Below, in pieces: positions 43,557-53,019 of a stretch of DNA of 64,000 bases. The stretch is from JACJWR01 sp963752505 (GTDB taxonomy: Bacteria > Actinomycetota > Actinomycetes > S36-B12 > UBA10799). The DNA lies in NCBI GenBank assembly GCA_963752505.1, contig CAVVYM010000001.1, forward strand, positions 193,242 through 257,241. Reading direction: 5' to 3'. The notes beneath the pieces were generated by a model that had not been told where the DNA came from, searched no databases, and saw nothing but the letters and a program-made list of their open reading frames with translations. Both the position numbers and the translations under genes were made by a program. Position 1 is the first letter of the stretch; the number at the start of each line of letters is the position of its first letter.

Positions 43557-44546
43557 ATGACCGGGGAGACTTTGCGTCGAACGGGGCCCGGGCTTGAGCC
43601 GCTGCGCCCACTCGACCAGATGTGGCTGGGCCGGTACCCCGGGTACGTCTGGATGTGGGTCGTGTGGCTGGTCCTGTCAGGCGGCAACCTCGCTTTCGCG
43701 GTTGCCTTCCCGGCGAACTTGAAGCCGCCCACGGCTGATTCGGTTGTATCGCTGGTCTGGGTCGCCGTGTCGCTCGTGCTGCTGCTGATCCTGGGCGCGC
43801 GAACCCCCCGCTGGTTCATTCACCTGCAGTTGGTGACGGCCATGATGCTCACGGCCTCACTGGTCTACTCTGCCCTGACCACCCTGGGCGCTGCCCTGTT
43901 CGGCTGGGCCTACTGCATGATCGCCATGTACGTGTCGGTCTGGCTGCCGCGGCGCACGGCGGCGGGGTATGTGGTGGGGACAGCCGTGTTGTACCTGGCC
44001 ACCCTTGGGCTGCGTGGCGACCTTCCCTACCTGCTGGTGACGTGGCTGATAACGATCACCGTCAGCAGCACGATCGCATTGCTCCTGGGTTTCCTGGTGG
44101 GCAGATTGCGCACGATCGCCACCGTTGATCCCCTCACCGGGCTACGCAACCGCGCGGGGTTGGACTCAGTCGTCGCGAGGGCTCACATCCCCGGAGCGCC
44201 AACGTCGCTCGTGGTTTCCGACCTCAACGACTTCAAAGCCGTCAATGACTCGCAGGGCCACCTTGCCGGTGATCGCCTGTTGCAGGACATTGGCGCAGCG
44301 TTGCGCGCCAGCATCTCGCCGAGCGACTTTGCGTTTCGTACCGGCGGCGACGAGTTCATGCTGATCCTGCCCGGCCGTGACGTCGACGATGCCCGCGTGC
44401 TCATGGATCGGATTGCCTCGCAGGTCGATGTCGACCTGTCGAGCGGCATCGTCGAGTGGCCTCGGGGAGAGGGCTTCGATTCGGCGATGAGCCGCGCCGA
44501 CGAACTGATGTATGAGGCCAAGCGACGTCGCGATGTTCAGGGGTAG
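43557..44546 (+). CDS. Membrane-bound diguanylate cyclase (GGDEF), second copy
   Basis: 329 residues. Five to six transmembrane helices (about 30-185) precede a GGDEF domain: DPLTGLRNRAGLDSVV, VSDLNDFKAVNDSQGHLAGDRLL, and active-site FRTGGDEFMLIL. The helical sensor resembles the five-helix MASE-like type. The RxxD inhibitory motif is missing (SPSD in its place). It follows pfk by 25 nt and may be co-transcribed. No EAL or HD-GYP phosphodiesterase is in the window. Confidence 0.9.
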   Translation: MTGETLRRTGPGLEPLRPLDQMWLGRYPGYVWMWVVWLVLSGGNLAFAVAFPANLKPPTADSVVSLVWVAVSLVLLLILGARTPRWFIHLQLVTAMMLTASLVYSALTTLGAALFGWAYCMIAMYVSVWLPRRTAAGYVVGTAVLYLATLGLRGDLPYLLVTWLITITVSSTIALLLGFLVGRLRTIATVDPLTGLRNRAGLDSVVARAHIPGAPTSLVVSDLNDFKAVNDSQGHLAGDRLLQDIGAALRASISPSDFAFRTGGDEFMLILPGRDVDDARVLMDRIASQVDVDLSSGIVEWPRGEGFDSAMSRADELMYEAKRRRDVQG

Positions 44547-44551
44547 ACCCG

Positions 44552-45727
44552 TCATCGATAGGCGGCTAGTCCGGTGAGGGCCTCCCCGACCACCAGCGTG
44601 TGCATCTCGTTAGTCCCCTCGTAGGTGTACACCGATTCCAGGTTGTTCATGTGGCGGATCACCGGGTACTCCAGCGTCACACCGTTGCCCCCGAGGATGG
44701 ACCGGCACTCCCGCGCGATGGCCAGGGCTTCTCTGGCGTTGTTGAGTTTGCCCGCGCTCACCTGCTCGGGCCGAATCCGCCCGGCATCCTTGAGCCGGCC
44801 CAGGTGCATCGCGAGCAGCAGGCCCTTGTCGAGCTCGAGTGTCATGTCCGCCAGCTTCTTCTGCGTCAACTGATAGCCGGCGATGGGTCGATCGAACTGG
44901 ACTCTGCCGATCGCGTAGTCAAGGGCGGTCTCCAGGCAGTCCCGGGCCGCACCGAGCGTGCCGAAGACGATGCCAAACCGTGCTTCGTTCAGGCACGACA
45001 GCGGCCCGCGCAGGCCCTGCACCTCTGGTAGCACCGCATCGGCGGGCAGGCGGACGTCGTCGAGTACCAGTTCGGATGTCACCGAGGCCCGTAGCGATAG
45101 CTTCTTGGTGATCTCGTTCGCTGTGAAGCCGGGGGTGTTGGTGGGCACCACGAAGCCACGAATCCGCTCGTCGGTGCGGGCCCACACCACGGCCACGTCT
45201 GCCACGTTGCCGTTGGTGATCCACATCTTGGCCCCGTTGAGCACCCAATCATCGCCGTCCTTGACTGCCCGCGTCCGCATTCCGCCCGGATTCGAGCCGA
45301 AATCCGCCTCAGTGAGTCCGAAGCACCCGATGAGCTCCCCGGCTGCCATGCCTGGCAACCACTGCTGCTTGTGTTCCTCGCTGCCGAAGGCCCATATGGC
45401 ATACATCGCCAGGGATCCCTGCACGCTCACCAACGACCGAATCCCCGAATCGCCGGCCTCAAGTTCCAGCGACACCAGCCCGTAGGCCGTCGCTGAGGCA
45501 CCTGTGCAGCCGTAGCCCTCGAGGTGCATGCCCAGCAGACCCAGACCGCCCATTTCTCGGGCGAGTTCGCGGGCAGGTATCCAGCCTGCCTCGAACCAAT
45601 CGGCGATCTCGGGCTTGATTCGGTCGTTGACGTAGCTTCGCACGACGTCCCGCATCGCTCGCTCGTCGTCGGTGAGCAGATCGTCGAGATCGAGCAGAGC
45701 AACGGGGTGCATCGGAGGTGTTGACAT
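44552..45727 (-). CDS. Acyl-CoA dehydrogenase, glutaryl-CoA dehydrogenase-like
   Basis: About 391 residues, full length. FAD/substrate motifs: CFGLTEADFGSNPGGMRT, WVLNGAKMWITNGNVADVAVVWA, and LNEARFGIVFGTLGAARDCLE ... QLTQKKLADMTLELDKGLLLAMHLGRLKD. The catalytic Glu is in SVYTYEGTNEMHTLV. This pattern is that of glutaryl-CoA dehydrogenase (decarboxylating, lysine/tryptophan breakdown) more than straight-chain ACADs. GTG 45730 or ATG 45727 follow GGAAGG. It is divergent from a CaiB-type CoA-transferase, which fits glutarate activation. Confidence 0.9.
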   Translation of the reverse strand: MSTPPMHPVALLDLDDLLTDDERAMRDVVRSYVNDRIKPEIADWFEAGWIPARELAREMGGLGLLGMHLEGYGCTGASATAYGLVSLELEAGDSGIRSLVSVQGSLAMYAIWAFGSEEHKQQWLPGMAAGELIGCFGLTEADFGSNPGGMRTRAVKDGDDWVLNGAKMWITNGNVADVAVVWARTDERIRGFVVPTNTPGFTANEITKKLSLRASVTSELVLDDVRLPADAVLPEVQGLRGPLSCLNEARFGIVFGTLGAARDCLETALDYAIGRVQFDRPIAGYQLTQKKLADMTLELDKGLLLAMHLGRLKDAGRIRPEQVSAGKLNNAREALAIARECRSILGGNGVTLEYPVIRHMNNLESVYTYEGTNEMHTLVVGEALTGLAAYR

Positions 45728-45856
45728 CACCAGCTACCTTCCTGGGCCGGTCGGCGCGGCCATCACAGGTGTGGAACGTGCAGCCATTATCGGCACACCT
45801 GCGTGTGTTCACCCATGTCGGTAGTGTCGCGGACATCAGCGAAAGGGATGATTGCC

Positions 45857-47023
45857 GTGGATGCAGTCCCATCACATCTCGACGACGCGACTCACGTCCC
45901 CGCCGGGCCACTGTCCGGCCTGGTGGTCGCGGACTTCACCCGGGTGCTCGCCGGGCCCTACGCCACCATGCTGCTCGGCGACCTCGGCGCCGAGGTCATC
46001 AAGGTGGAACGCCCCGGATCCGGCGACGACACCCGCGCCTGGGGCCCGCCATATGCCGCAGACGGCCAATCCAGCTACTTCCACTCGGTCAACCGCAACA
46101 AGACGTCGGTGGCGTGGGACCTCGACGACGAATCCGACGCGGCGGCGGCGCGGGCGCTGGCCATCCGAGCCGACGTCTTGGTGGAGAACCACAAGGTTGG
46201 CGCGCTGGCCCGACGGGGTCTGGGCTACAACGACTTGGCGGCCGCCAATCCAGGATTGATCTACTGCTCGATCACCGGATTTGGCCCGACCGGGGGTGCG
46301 CAGCTGCCCGGCTACGACCTGCTGGTGCAGGCCATGGGCGGCCTCATGAGTGTCACCGGCAGCGAGCCGGATTCGCCCACCAAGGCCGGCGTTGCCGTGG
46401 TGGATGTGCTGACCGGCCTGCACGCGACGGTTGGGATTCTTGCCGCACTGGCCGAGCGCAACCGCACCGGGGCGGGCCAGCACGTTGAGGTGAATCTGTT
46501 GAGCTCGCTGCTATCGGCACTGGTCAACCAGTCGAGCAGCTACGTCACCGCGGACGTGGTGCCGGGCATTCTGGGCAATGCTCACCCATCCATCGCGCCC
46601 TACGAGGTGTTCCGCACGGCAGACCGCCCGTTGGTGCTGGCGATCGGCAACGACTCCCAATTCGCGGTACTGGCCGACGAACTCGGTGCCCCCTCGTTGG
46701 CGGTCGACGAGCGCTTCAGTACGAATCCGGCCCGGGTGCGCCACCGGACCGAGCTGGCGGCGGCGCTGACCGCGCTGCTGGCTGACGACAGCGCCGAGAA
46801 TTGGCAAGCCCGCCTCACCGAACGCGGGATCCCGTGCGGGCCAATCAACGACCTCGCCGAGGCCTTCGCGCTCGCGACTCAGCTCGGCCTCCACCCGGTG
46901 GCCACGATCGCAGCCGACGATACGTCGTCCGAAACCCCCACGGTTGCCCACCCGATCTCGTTCTCCCGGACCCCTGCGTCCTACCGACTGGCGCCGCCGC
47001 GACTCGAGGCCGACGGACACTGA
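45857..47023 (+). CDS. CaiB/BaiF-family CoA-transferase (class III)
   Basis: About 388 residues. PLSGLVVADFTRVLAGPYATMLLGDLGAEVIKVERPGSGDDTRAWGPP at the start, catalytic Asp region YDLLVQAMGGLMSVTG, and AGVAVVDVLTGLHATVGILAALAERNRTG are class III motifs. It moves CoA between carboxylates. With a glutaryl-CoA-dehydrogenase-like gene opposite, a succinyl-CoA:glutarate CoA-transferase role is inferred. GTG 45857 has AAAGGG 9 nt upstream. ATG 45848 is the other option. A TAGTGT hexamer about 30 nt upstream may be its -10. Confidence 0.9.
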   Translation: MDAVPSHLDDATHVPAGPLSGLVVADFTRVLAGPYATMLLGDLGAEVIKVERPGSGDDTRAWGPPYAADGQSSYFHSVNRNKTSVAWDLDDESDAAAARALAIRADVLVENHKVGALARRGLGYNDLAAANPGLIYCSITGFGPTGGAQLPGYDLLVQAMGGLMSVTGSEPDSPTKAGVAVVDVLTGLHATVGILAALAERNRTGAGQHVEVNLLSSLLSALVNQSSSYVTADVVPGILGNAHPSIAPYEVFRTADRPLVLAIGNDSQFAVLADELGAPSLAVDERFSTNPARVRHRTELAAALTALLADDSAENWQARLTERGIPCGPINDLAEAFALATQLGLHPVATIAADDTSSETPTVAHPISFSRTPASYRLAPPRLEADGH

Positions 47024-47065
47024 CCGCCGCCGGCGTTCTCGAAGGCACTTGCCTCACAGGTGTGC

Positions 47066-47530
47066 CTACCGACGCGCCCGCCATGGCTTCCACAGCGCCT
47101 GGCCGACGGCCCGGACCTTGCCCTGCGCGCTCAACTCGACCCTCACCGTCATCGCCGACTCGTCACCATCGAGGAGTTCCGCCCAGACGTCCAAGTGCTC
47201 CTCCAGCGGGGTGGGACGCAGGTACTTGACCTCAATCCCAGCAGTGACGTACGGAAGCATCCCCGCTACCTCACCGAGGCCCCGCTGCTGTGCCTGGAGC
47301 ATCATCGGGGTCGCGCTGTGGCAATCCATCAGCGTGCAGATGATGCCGCCATTGAGGTACCCGAGGCCATTGTCGTGCTCGGCCCATGGCGTGAACCGGG
47401 CATAGGTGCCACCGTCACCGGCGAAACTGCGGATGCGCAGGCCCTTCGGGTTGGCCGGACCGCACCCGAAACAGGTCATCTCGGGGAAGAACTGTTCCTG
47501 CAGGCTCAGTGATGGCTCGTGGGCTGTCAC
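47066..47530 (-). CDS. PaaI-family hotdog thioesterase
   Basis: 154 residues. CFGCGPANPKGLRIRSFAGDGG, then NGLGYLNGGIICTLMDCHSATPMML (HGG-like NGG with catalytic acidic residue) and TAGIEVKYLRPTPLEEHLDVWAEL. These are typical of PaaI/acyl-CoA thioesterase single-hotdog proteins with the FGCGP front motif. TAGGCT 6 nt before the GTG at 47530 indicates leaderless initiation. It is convergent with the CoA-transferase gene. Acyl substrate unknown. Confidence 0.9.
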   Translation of the reverse strand: MTAHEPSLSLQEQFFPEMTCFGCGPANPKGLRIRSFAGDGGTYARFTPWAEHDNGLGYLNGGIICTLMDCHSATPMMLQAQQRGLGEVAGMLPYVTAGIEVKYLRPTPLEEHLDVWAELLDGDESAMTVRVELSAQGKVRAVGQALWKPWRARR

Positions 47531-47536
47531 CGGGCA

Positions 47537-47542
47537 AGCCTA
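47537..47542 (-). promoter_or_regulatory. -10 hexamer TAGGCT, leaderless start of the thioesterase
   Basis: Minus strand: TAGGCT, TGCCCG, GTG at 47530. Confidence 0.5.
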
Positions 47543-47597
47543 GGACGCCGCCCCGCCGTGCGCAGCAGCGTCCCCGGGGTGCGGCACAGTGCTCGGC

Positions 47598-49040
47598 CTA
47601 GGCGCGCAGCGCGGCGGCCAACTCGTCGAATTCGGCGACGAGCAAATCCATGTCGGCCCGGGTGTGCGCGAGCGACACCAACCACTGCTCGTCCAGCCCT
47701 GGCGGGGTGAGGATGCCGCGGTTGACACCCCATAGCCACGAGAGTTCGGCCACCCCGAAGTCCGTGCGCTTGTAATCGCGGTAGTTGCGCACCGGGGCGG
47801 GGGCCCACGTCACGGCACCCTTGACCCCGAATCCAACCGTGTGCGCCGGCAACTCGTAGCGGCCGATGATCGTATCGATGGCGTCGAGCGCGCCGTCGTT
47901 GAGCGATTCGGCCGAATCGAGCGCCTCCACGGTGCAGATCTCGTCCACCGCGGCGGCGGCCGCCATCACCAGTGGGTTGCCGTTGTAGGTGCCGAAGTGC
48001 CACATCTCGCCGCTGCTGATGGTGTCCATGATGTCCTTGCGCCCGCCGAAGGCGGCAAGCGGCAGACCCCCGCCGATGCTCTTCGCAAGTGCGATCAGGT
48101 CGGGTGTGACGCCCAGCCGCTGCGCGGCCCCGGCATAGCCTGCCGTGAGGCCGGTCTTCACCTCGTCGAACACCAGCAGGGCGTCGTGGCGATCGCATGC
48201 CTCGCGCACGCCAGCCAGGTAGCCCGCGTCCGGCAGCACGATGGAGATGTTCTCCAGTACCGGTTCCATGACCACCGCCGCGATCTCGTCGCCGTGCTCA
48301 GTCAGGACCTGCTCAAGGCGTTCGAGGTCGTTGTAGGGCACCACATGCACGATGCCGGCTTCGACCTCGAAGGGCGTCACCGCCACAGGGGCCTCTTCTG
48401 GCCCCGCCTCGGCGACATCGGGTTTCACCGACACCGACAGCGCGTCGTAGCCCCCGTGGTAGCCACCTTCGATCTTGATGATGCCGTGCTTCTGCTTGAA
48501 GGCTCGGGCAGCCTTGACCGCGTACATCGTGGCCTCGGTACCCGAATTGGCGAAGCGCAACTGGTCGACACCAAATCGGCGCTGGAATCGCTCGGCCACC
48601 TCGGTGGTGGTCGGCGAAGGCGTCACAAAAAGGGTGCCGACCTCCTCCAGGGCCTCTTGCACGGCCGCGACCACCGCCGGGTTGAGGTGCCCGACGAGCA
48701 TCGCGCCGAAGCCCATCGACAAGTCGAGCACAGGGCGGTCGTCGACGTCGGTGAGCCAGGCGCCGCGAGCCGCTTTGATCGCGACCGGGTGCGGGTCCCA
48801 GTGCTGAAAGGACGAGGCAACCCCGAGCGGCAACGGAACCAGAGCCCGGGCGTGATGGGCGGCAGAGCCAGCAGTCGTGCTGGTGTAGCGCTCCCACTCG
48901 GCCGCCATAAGTGACTCCACACGGCCGGGATCCAACGGAACCGACGCGTCGGGCACGTTGCGCCGACAGGCCGGGTCGTGCGGCGGCCAAGCGACCGCAG
49001 GTTGGGGATTCGCGTCGGTGTCGAGCGTCATCTTGATCAT
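47598..49040 (-). CDS. PLP-dependent class III aminotransferase / GSA-aminomutase-like
   Basis: 480 residues. LDLSMGFGAMLVGHLNPAVVAAVQ, VDQLRFANSGTEATMYAVKAARAF, GGYHGGYDALSVS, LLVFDEVKTGLTAG, and the PLP lysine in LIALAKSIGGGLPLAAFGG identify a fold-type I class III enzyme close to glutamate-1-semialdehyde 2,1-aminomutase-like proteins. It is not beside haem genes, so a different amino compound is likely. The C-terminal GILTPPGLDEQWLVSLAHT is also family-typical. Start 49040 has AGGGAG very close. ATG 49031 is possible. Confidence 0.88.
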   Translation of the reverse strand: MIKMTLDTDANPQPAVAWPPHDPACRRNVPDASVPLDPGRVESLMAAEWERYTSTTAGSAAHHARALVPLPLGVASSFQHWDPHPVAIKAARGAWLTDVDDRPVLDLSMGFGAMLVGHLNPAVVAAVQEALEEVGTLFVTPSPTTTEVAERFQRRFGVDQLRFANSGTEATMYAVKAARAFKQKHGIIKIEGGYHGGYDALSVSVKPDVAEAGPEEAPVAVTPFEVEAGIVHVVPYNDLERLEQVLTEHGDEIAAVVMEPVLENISIVLPDAGYLAGVREACDRHDALLVFDEVKTGLTAGYAGAAQRLGVTPDLIALAKSIGGGLPLAAFGGRKDIMDTISSGEMWHFGTYNGNPLVMAAAAAVDEICTVEALDSAESLNDGALDAIDTIIGRYELPAHTVGFGVKGAVTWAPAPVRNYRDYKRTDFGVAELSWLWGVNRGILTPPGLDEQWLVSLAHTRADMDLLVAEFDELAAALRA

Positions 49041-49119
49041 GCTCCCTGGGAGGAATCGCGCCGGATCGGCGCTGGTTCACGGTAGCAATCACACGCCCCC
49101 CGAGGCATCGCCAAGCGGC

Positions 49120-49284
49120 CTATCCTTCGTCGAGGTGACGCTCCCGGGTTTCGCGCTCGATCAGGCCCTGCCGATGATGGGCCTCGCGCTCGGAGGTGTG
49201 CTCAGATTCTGCGGTCAATGCGGAGTCCAGGGAGGCTTCCGCTTCCTCTTGCTCCAGCTTCTCGGAGTCTGGCGATTGGTTCAT
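49120..49284 (-). CDS. Small charged hypothetical protein
   Basis: 54 residues, MNQSPDSEKLEQEEAEASLD...RQGLIERETRERHLDEG: almost entirely charged and helical, predicted as a coiled coil or disordered. TTGAGGAG lies 6-7 nt before ATG 49284, favouring it over ATGs at 49305 and 49392. It is located between a kinase-like gene and the aminotransferase, same strand. No family recognised. Confidence 0.5.
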   Translation of the reverse strand: MNQSPDSEKLEQEEAEASLDSALTAESEHTSEREAHHRQGLIERETRERHLDEG

Positions 49285-49402
49285 GTGATGCTCCTCAAGA
49301 GGCATGGATCGGTCGAGTTTCAGCCTACCCGCCCGGTGGCCTCTCACGTCCACACCGAGGCGATCCCCCGACGGAGCCGATTGGCAGGGCATCCAACGCT
49401 GG

Positions 49403-50842
49403 CTAGTGCAGTTCGACGCACAGCCCAGCTTCCGCCACGGTCAACGGGACGAAGGCTGCCAACTGCTGTTCGAGCACCGCGAGGTCCGCCTCCGACGCAT
49501 CACCGGTACGCGCGGCGATGCGACGCCGCAGCTCCGCAGTTGAGGCCGCACACGCGAGGATCCCGAAACCTGCGCTGCACGCGGCAGCCGTATCGCGGAA
49601 CAGTTCGCGGTCACGTCGCCGGAGGAAAGCCGCATCGACCACCACCGACCAACCGGCCCGCAGCGCCACCTCGGCCATCTGCGCGAGGCGGTGGTAGGTC
49701 CGCTCTGAGGCCGCTGGCGTGTAGAGACCCGAATCGAGCTCGGAGCCGCTCACGGCGTCCCACTCCAATCCGAATAGCCGCTTGCGCTCGACGTCGGACC
49801 GCAGCCAGACGGTGGCTGCTCGCGGATCCGCCACCGTCCACTGCTGCGCCGCAGTCGACTTCCCTGATCCAGCCACTCCGTGGGTGATGATCAGCTGGGG
49901 CTGCGGCGGCGGCGTCGCCAGCCGGATCGCCTGATCGAGGTAGTCGAGTGCTGCAGCGGAGTCGCCCGCCATCCCGGCAGTCATCGCCCGAACGGTGGCG
50001 CGGTAGGAAGCGAAGTACCTCAGCAACGTGAGGCCTTCGACGTCGCCCGTTTCCACTATCCAGTCGGATGCCAGCACCGAGGCCAGCGACGGTCGACCGT
50101 GGGTGAGCAAGTCGGCATAGGCGAAGGCCAACTCGTTGGCGATGTCGAGCCAGCGCAGTTCTTCGCTGAATTCGATGCCGTCGAACATGGTCACGACGCC
50201 GTCGAGCAGAACGATGTTGGCGAGGTGGAGGTCACCGTGACCTTCCCGGACGCGTCCGGCACCATGCCGATCGGCCACGGCGGTCTCGATCTCGGCGAAT
50301 CTGGCACCGAGCAGAGCCTCGAGCCGGGTGACTTCGGCCGGGTCGATGACTCCGGTGCCGGCCAGATCCGCCAGACTCTGATCGCGCTGGGCCGCCAACA
50401 GCGCGGGCGACCCGAGCGTACTTCCCGGTGTCGCAGCGTCGGCCTGGGCGTGCAGGGCCACTGCCTGACGCACCAGGGCTCCGATGTGGCCCCGCGTGAG
50501 CTCCCCCCTCGCGCACACGTGGTCGAGCCGATTCGACTCCGCGAATCGGCGCATCACGACCGCGGGTTCGGCACCGTCGCCCAGCGCAGTGACGCCGTGG
50601 TAAAGCTGCGGCGCGAATCGGGAGTTCAGTCGCACCTCCTCCCGGCAATAGTGCCTGCGCAGGGCCAGCGTCGAGTAGTCCAGGAAGTCCGTGGCCATCG
50701 GCTTCTTCACCTTGTAGACCGCGTCCGCCGTAAGAAGCAACCAGGAGATGTGCGTTTGCAGCAGTTCGGCCGACAGTTCCTGCTGCACATTCGAAAGCCA
50801 CGGCGGAATGGCCGCCGAAGCCGGACCCGTTCGATGCCGCAT
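49403..50842 (-). CDS. Bifunctional aminoglycoside-phosphotransferase-like / P-loop kinase protein
   Basis: 479 residues. The N-terminal half is an APH-type kinase fold with VYKVKKPMATDFLDYSTL (ATP lysines), REGHGDLHLANIVLLDG (catalytic loop, Asp) and VTMFDGIEFSEELRWLDIANELAF (Mg site). The C-terminal half starts QLIITHGVAGSGKST (Walker A) and contains LRSDVERKRLFG and VVVDAAFLRRRDRELFR, as in shikimate/gluconate-type and zeta-toxin-like P-loop kinases. This two-domain family is widespread and uncharacterised. The substrate of neither half is known. Confidence 0.88.
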   Translation of the reverse strand: MRHRTGPASAAIPPWLSNVQQELSAELLQTHISWLLLTADAVYKVKKPMATDFLDYSTLALRRHYCREEVRLNSRFAPQLYHGVTALGDGAEPAVVMRRFAESNRLDHVCARGELTRGHIGALVRQAVALHAQADAATPGSTLGSPALLAAQRDQSLADLAGTGVIDPAEVTRLEALLGARFAEIETAVADRHGAGRVREGHGDLHLANIVLLDGVVTMFDGIEFSEELRWLDIANELAFAYADLLTHGRPSLASVLASDWIVETGDVEGLTLLRYFASYRATVRAMTAGMAGDSAAALDYLDQAIRLATPPPQPQLIITHGVAGSGKSTAAQQWTVADPRAATVWLRSDVERKRLFGLEWDAVSGSELDSGLYTPAASERTYHRLAQMAEVALRAGWSVVVDAAFLRRRDRELFRDTAAACSAGFGILACAASTAELRRRIAARTGDASEADLAVLEQQLAAFVPLTVAEAGLCVELH

Positions 50843-50929
50843 ACCCCCATCTCAACACCGGCGCGCTGTGCGGAGCCGAACCACCCCGGCGCCGCCACCG
50901 GCAAGCCCGCACCTGAGCGTCGGTCGGGA

Positions 50930-52985
50930 TCAGGGCAGCAAGCGGCCCACCAGTGGCGTCACAGACTCAGCACCCGCGGCGAGCAGCAAGTGTCCGGCAA
51001 TAGTCAGGGTCCACCTGTCGCGGGCCTCATCGGCGACCAGCAAGACCGACCCACTCGGCACCTGCTGGCAGCTGAGTTCGGCCATGAGTTCCTCGACCTG
51101 GGCACGCGCCGAGGTCGTCCCGGTCGGCGTGCGGGGGTACTCCACGGAGCGGATCGATGATGGGCACAGCCAGCGCACGGGCCACGGAGTCCGCCAGCGT
51201 CGAGGTCCGCTGCGGTGCCCGCGAGGGGCACACTACAACCACCTCCGGCCGCCACTGCTGGGCGTTGCACCACCGCTGGGCGAAGTCGGCGATCGCTCGG
51301 CGCAGGTCCGACGAAGCTGCCGAATCGGGCAACTCGAACTCGGCGACGACCTCGGCGAAGGCCTCGTCGGTGCCGAACATCATCGCCCGGCCGTCGCGGC
51401 TGCGCCGGAGCTTGCCGTACCTCTTGCCCAGGCCGGTCGGCCACATCTTGCGCGCCGGCACCGGCACGACTCGGTTGCGCGCGAAGGCCCGAGCTGCCTC
51501 GGTGGTTGCGCCACCTGGGGCCGCGCCGGGCAGCGGAATAACCCCGGAGCACACCGAGCAGCGCCCACAGGGCCCGGTGTCGGTGTCGCCGAGGGCTTCG
51601 GTGATCACCTGCATCAAGCAACGTGTACCCGAGCAGTAGTCGCGCATGAGTTGCTGTTCGGCACGCCGTTGGGCCAGCACGTTCCGGTTGTGCTCCTCGT
51701 CCACCTGCCACTCGACGCCGGTGGCCGACCAAGCGCCGTCCCGATACCCGACGGCACCCGCAACCCGCATGTTCTTGAGCAGCAGCTCCAACCGGCCGCG
51801 GCGGATTCCGGTGGCGGCCTCGAGCGCGGGCAGCGTCATCGGGCCGCCGCCGAGGTTGGCCGCCACGGCCTCAACGCCCTCCTGGGTGGGCAGCGACGCG
51901 CTGGCGAAGTAGTCCCACACTCCGGACTCGAAATCCGGCGCCGGCAGCAGCGCACCCACAGCGTTGGGCAAGGCTCGGCCGGCACGTCCCACCTGCTGGT
52001 AGTAGGCGACCGGCGTTGCTGGCGCACCCACGTGGATGCAGAAGGCCAAGTCGGGCTTGTCGTAGCCCATGCCCAGGGCCGACGTGGCGACGACCGCCTT
52101 CACCTCGTTGTTGCGCAGGTCGTCTTCGATGCGGCCGCGCTCGTCGACCGGTGTGCGGCCGGTGTAGCAGCGCACATCGTGACCCTGAGCCTCCAGGAAC
52201 TCGTGCAGGGCGGCGGCAGCGTCCACGGTGAGGGTGTAGATGATGCCGGAGCCATCCAACGCGCCGATTGCCTCGCTCACCCAGGCCGCACGTTGAGCCG
52301 AATCCAGCCCCGGCACCACTGAGAGCGTCAGCGAATCACGGGCGAGGCGCCCGCGCAGGGTGAGGCTGTCGGGCCCCAATTGCTTCGCCACGTCGTGACT
52401 CACGCGGGAGTTTGCAGTTGCCGTTGTGGCGAGCACGGCAGCGCCCGGCGCGACCTTGGCGAGCAGGGCGGCCACCCGCTGGTAGTCGGGACGGAAGTCG
52501 TGGCCCCAGTCGGAGATGCAGTGCGCCTCGTCGACGACGACCAGCCCGGCGTTGCGCAGGTGCGGCACGGCAACCTCGACGAATCGATCGTTGGCCAGTC
52601 GCTCCGGGGAGATGAACAGCAGATCGGCACCTCCGGTGGCCAAAGATTCGAAGGATCGTGCCCAATCGTCGAAGTTGGCCGAGTTGATGGTGACGGCGGT
52701 TAGCCCGGCCTGGGTTGCCGCCCGGAGTTGGTCGCGCATGAGGGCGAGCAACGGTGATACCACGATGGTGGGCCCGCTACCTCGGGCTCGCAGTGCCGCC
52801 GTGGCCCCCAGGTACACCGCGGACTTGCCCCAGCCGGTGGGCATCACGACCAGCACCCGGCGATGCTGTTCGACCAACGCCGAGACTGCTTCGGCCTGAT
52901 CTCTTCTCGGTCTGGCGGTCGGCCCCGCGAGGCGGCGGATGACGCCGTCGAGGTAGGCCACCGACCAACCCGGCTGCGCTTCCAT
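50930..52985 (-). CDS. RecQ-family DNA helicase with phosphoribosyltransferase-like C-terminus, one frameshift
   Basis: About 685 residues after correction. Helicase motifs: VLVVMPTGWGKSAVYLGA (I), VVSPLLALMRDQL (Ia), VVDEAHCISDWGHDFRPDY (II), LATTATA (III), GMGYDKPDLAFCIHV (V) and YYQQVGRAGR (VI). A zinc-type cysteine set (CSGTRC ... CGRCSVC) and a C-terminal PRTase-like part (VVVVCPSRAPQRTSTLADSVARALA) follow. At about 51145-51149 one extra base shifts the frame, and the natural end (EYPRTPTG ... VGRLLP) lies in the next frame to 50930. The start ATG 52985 has CAGGGGGTTT upstream. The protein unwinds DNA with 3'-5' polarity by family; the PRTase-like tail has no known role. Confidence 0.85.
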
Positions 52986-53019
52986 GCCAAACCCCCTGGT
53001 GAGGTGCCGGCGATCGGCT

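Noticed and set aside
47841..48914. 357-codon plus ORF
   Set aside because: Antisense shadow of the class III aminotransferase.
50748..52322. 524-codon plus ORF
   Set aside because: Antisense shadow of recQ; no recognisable domain.
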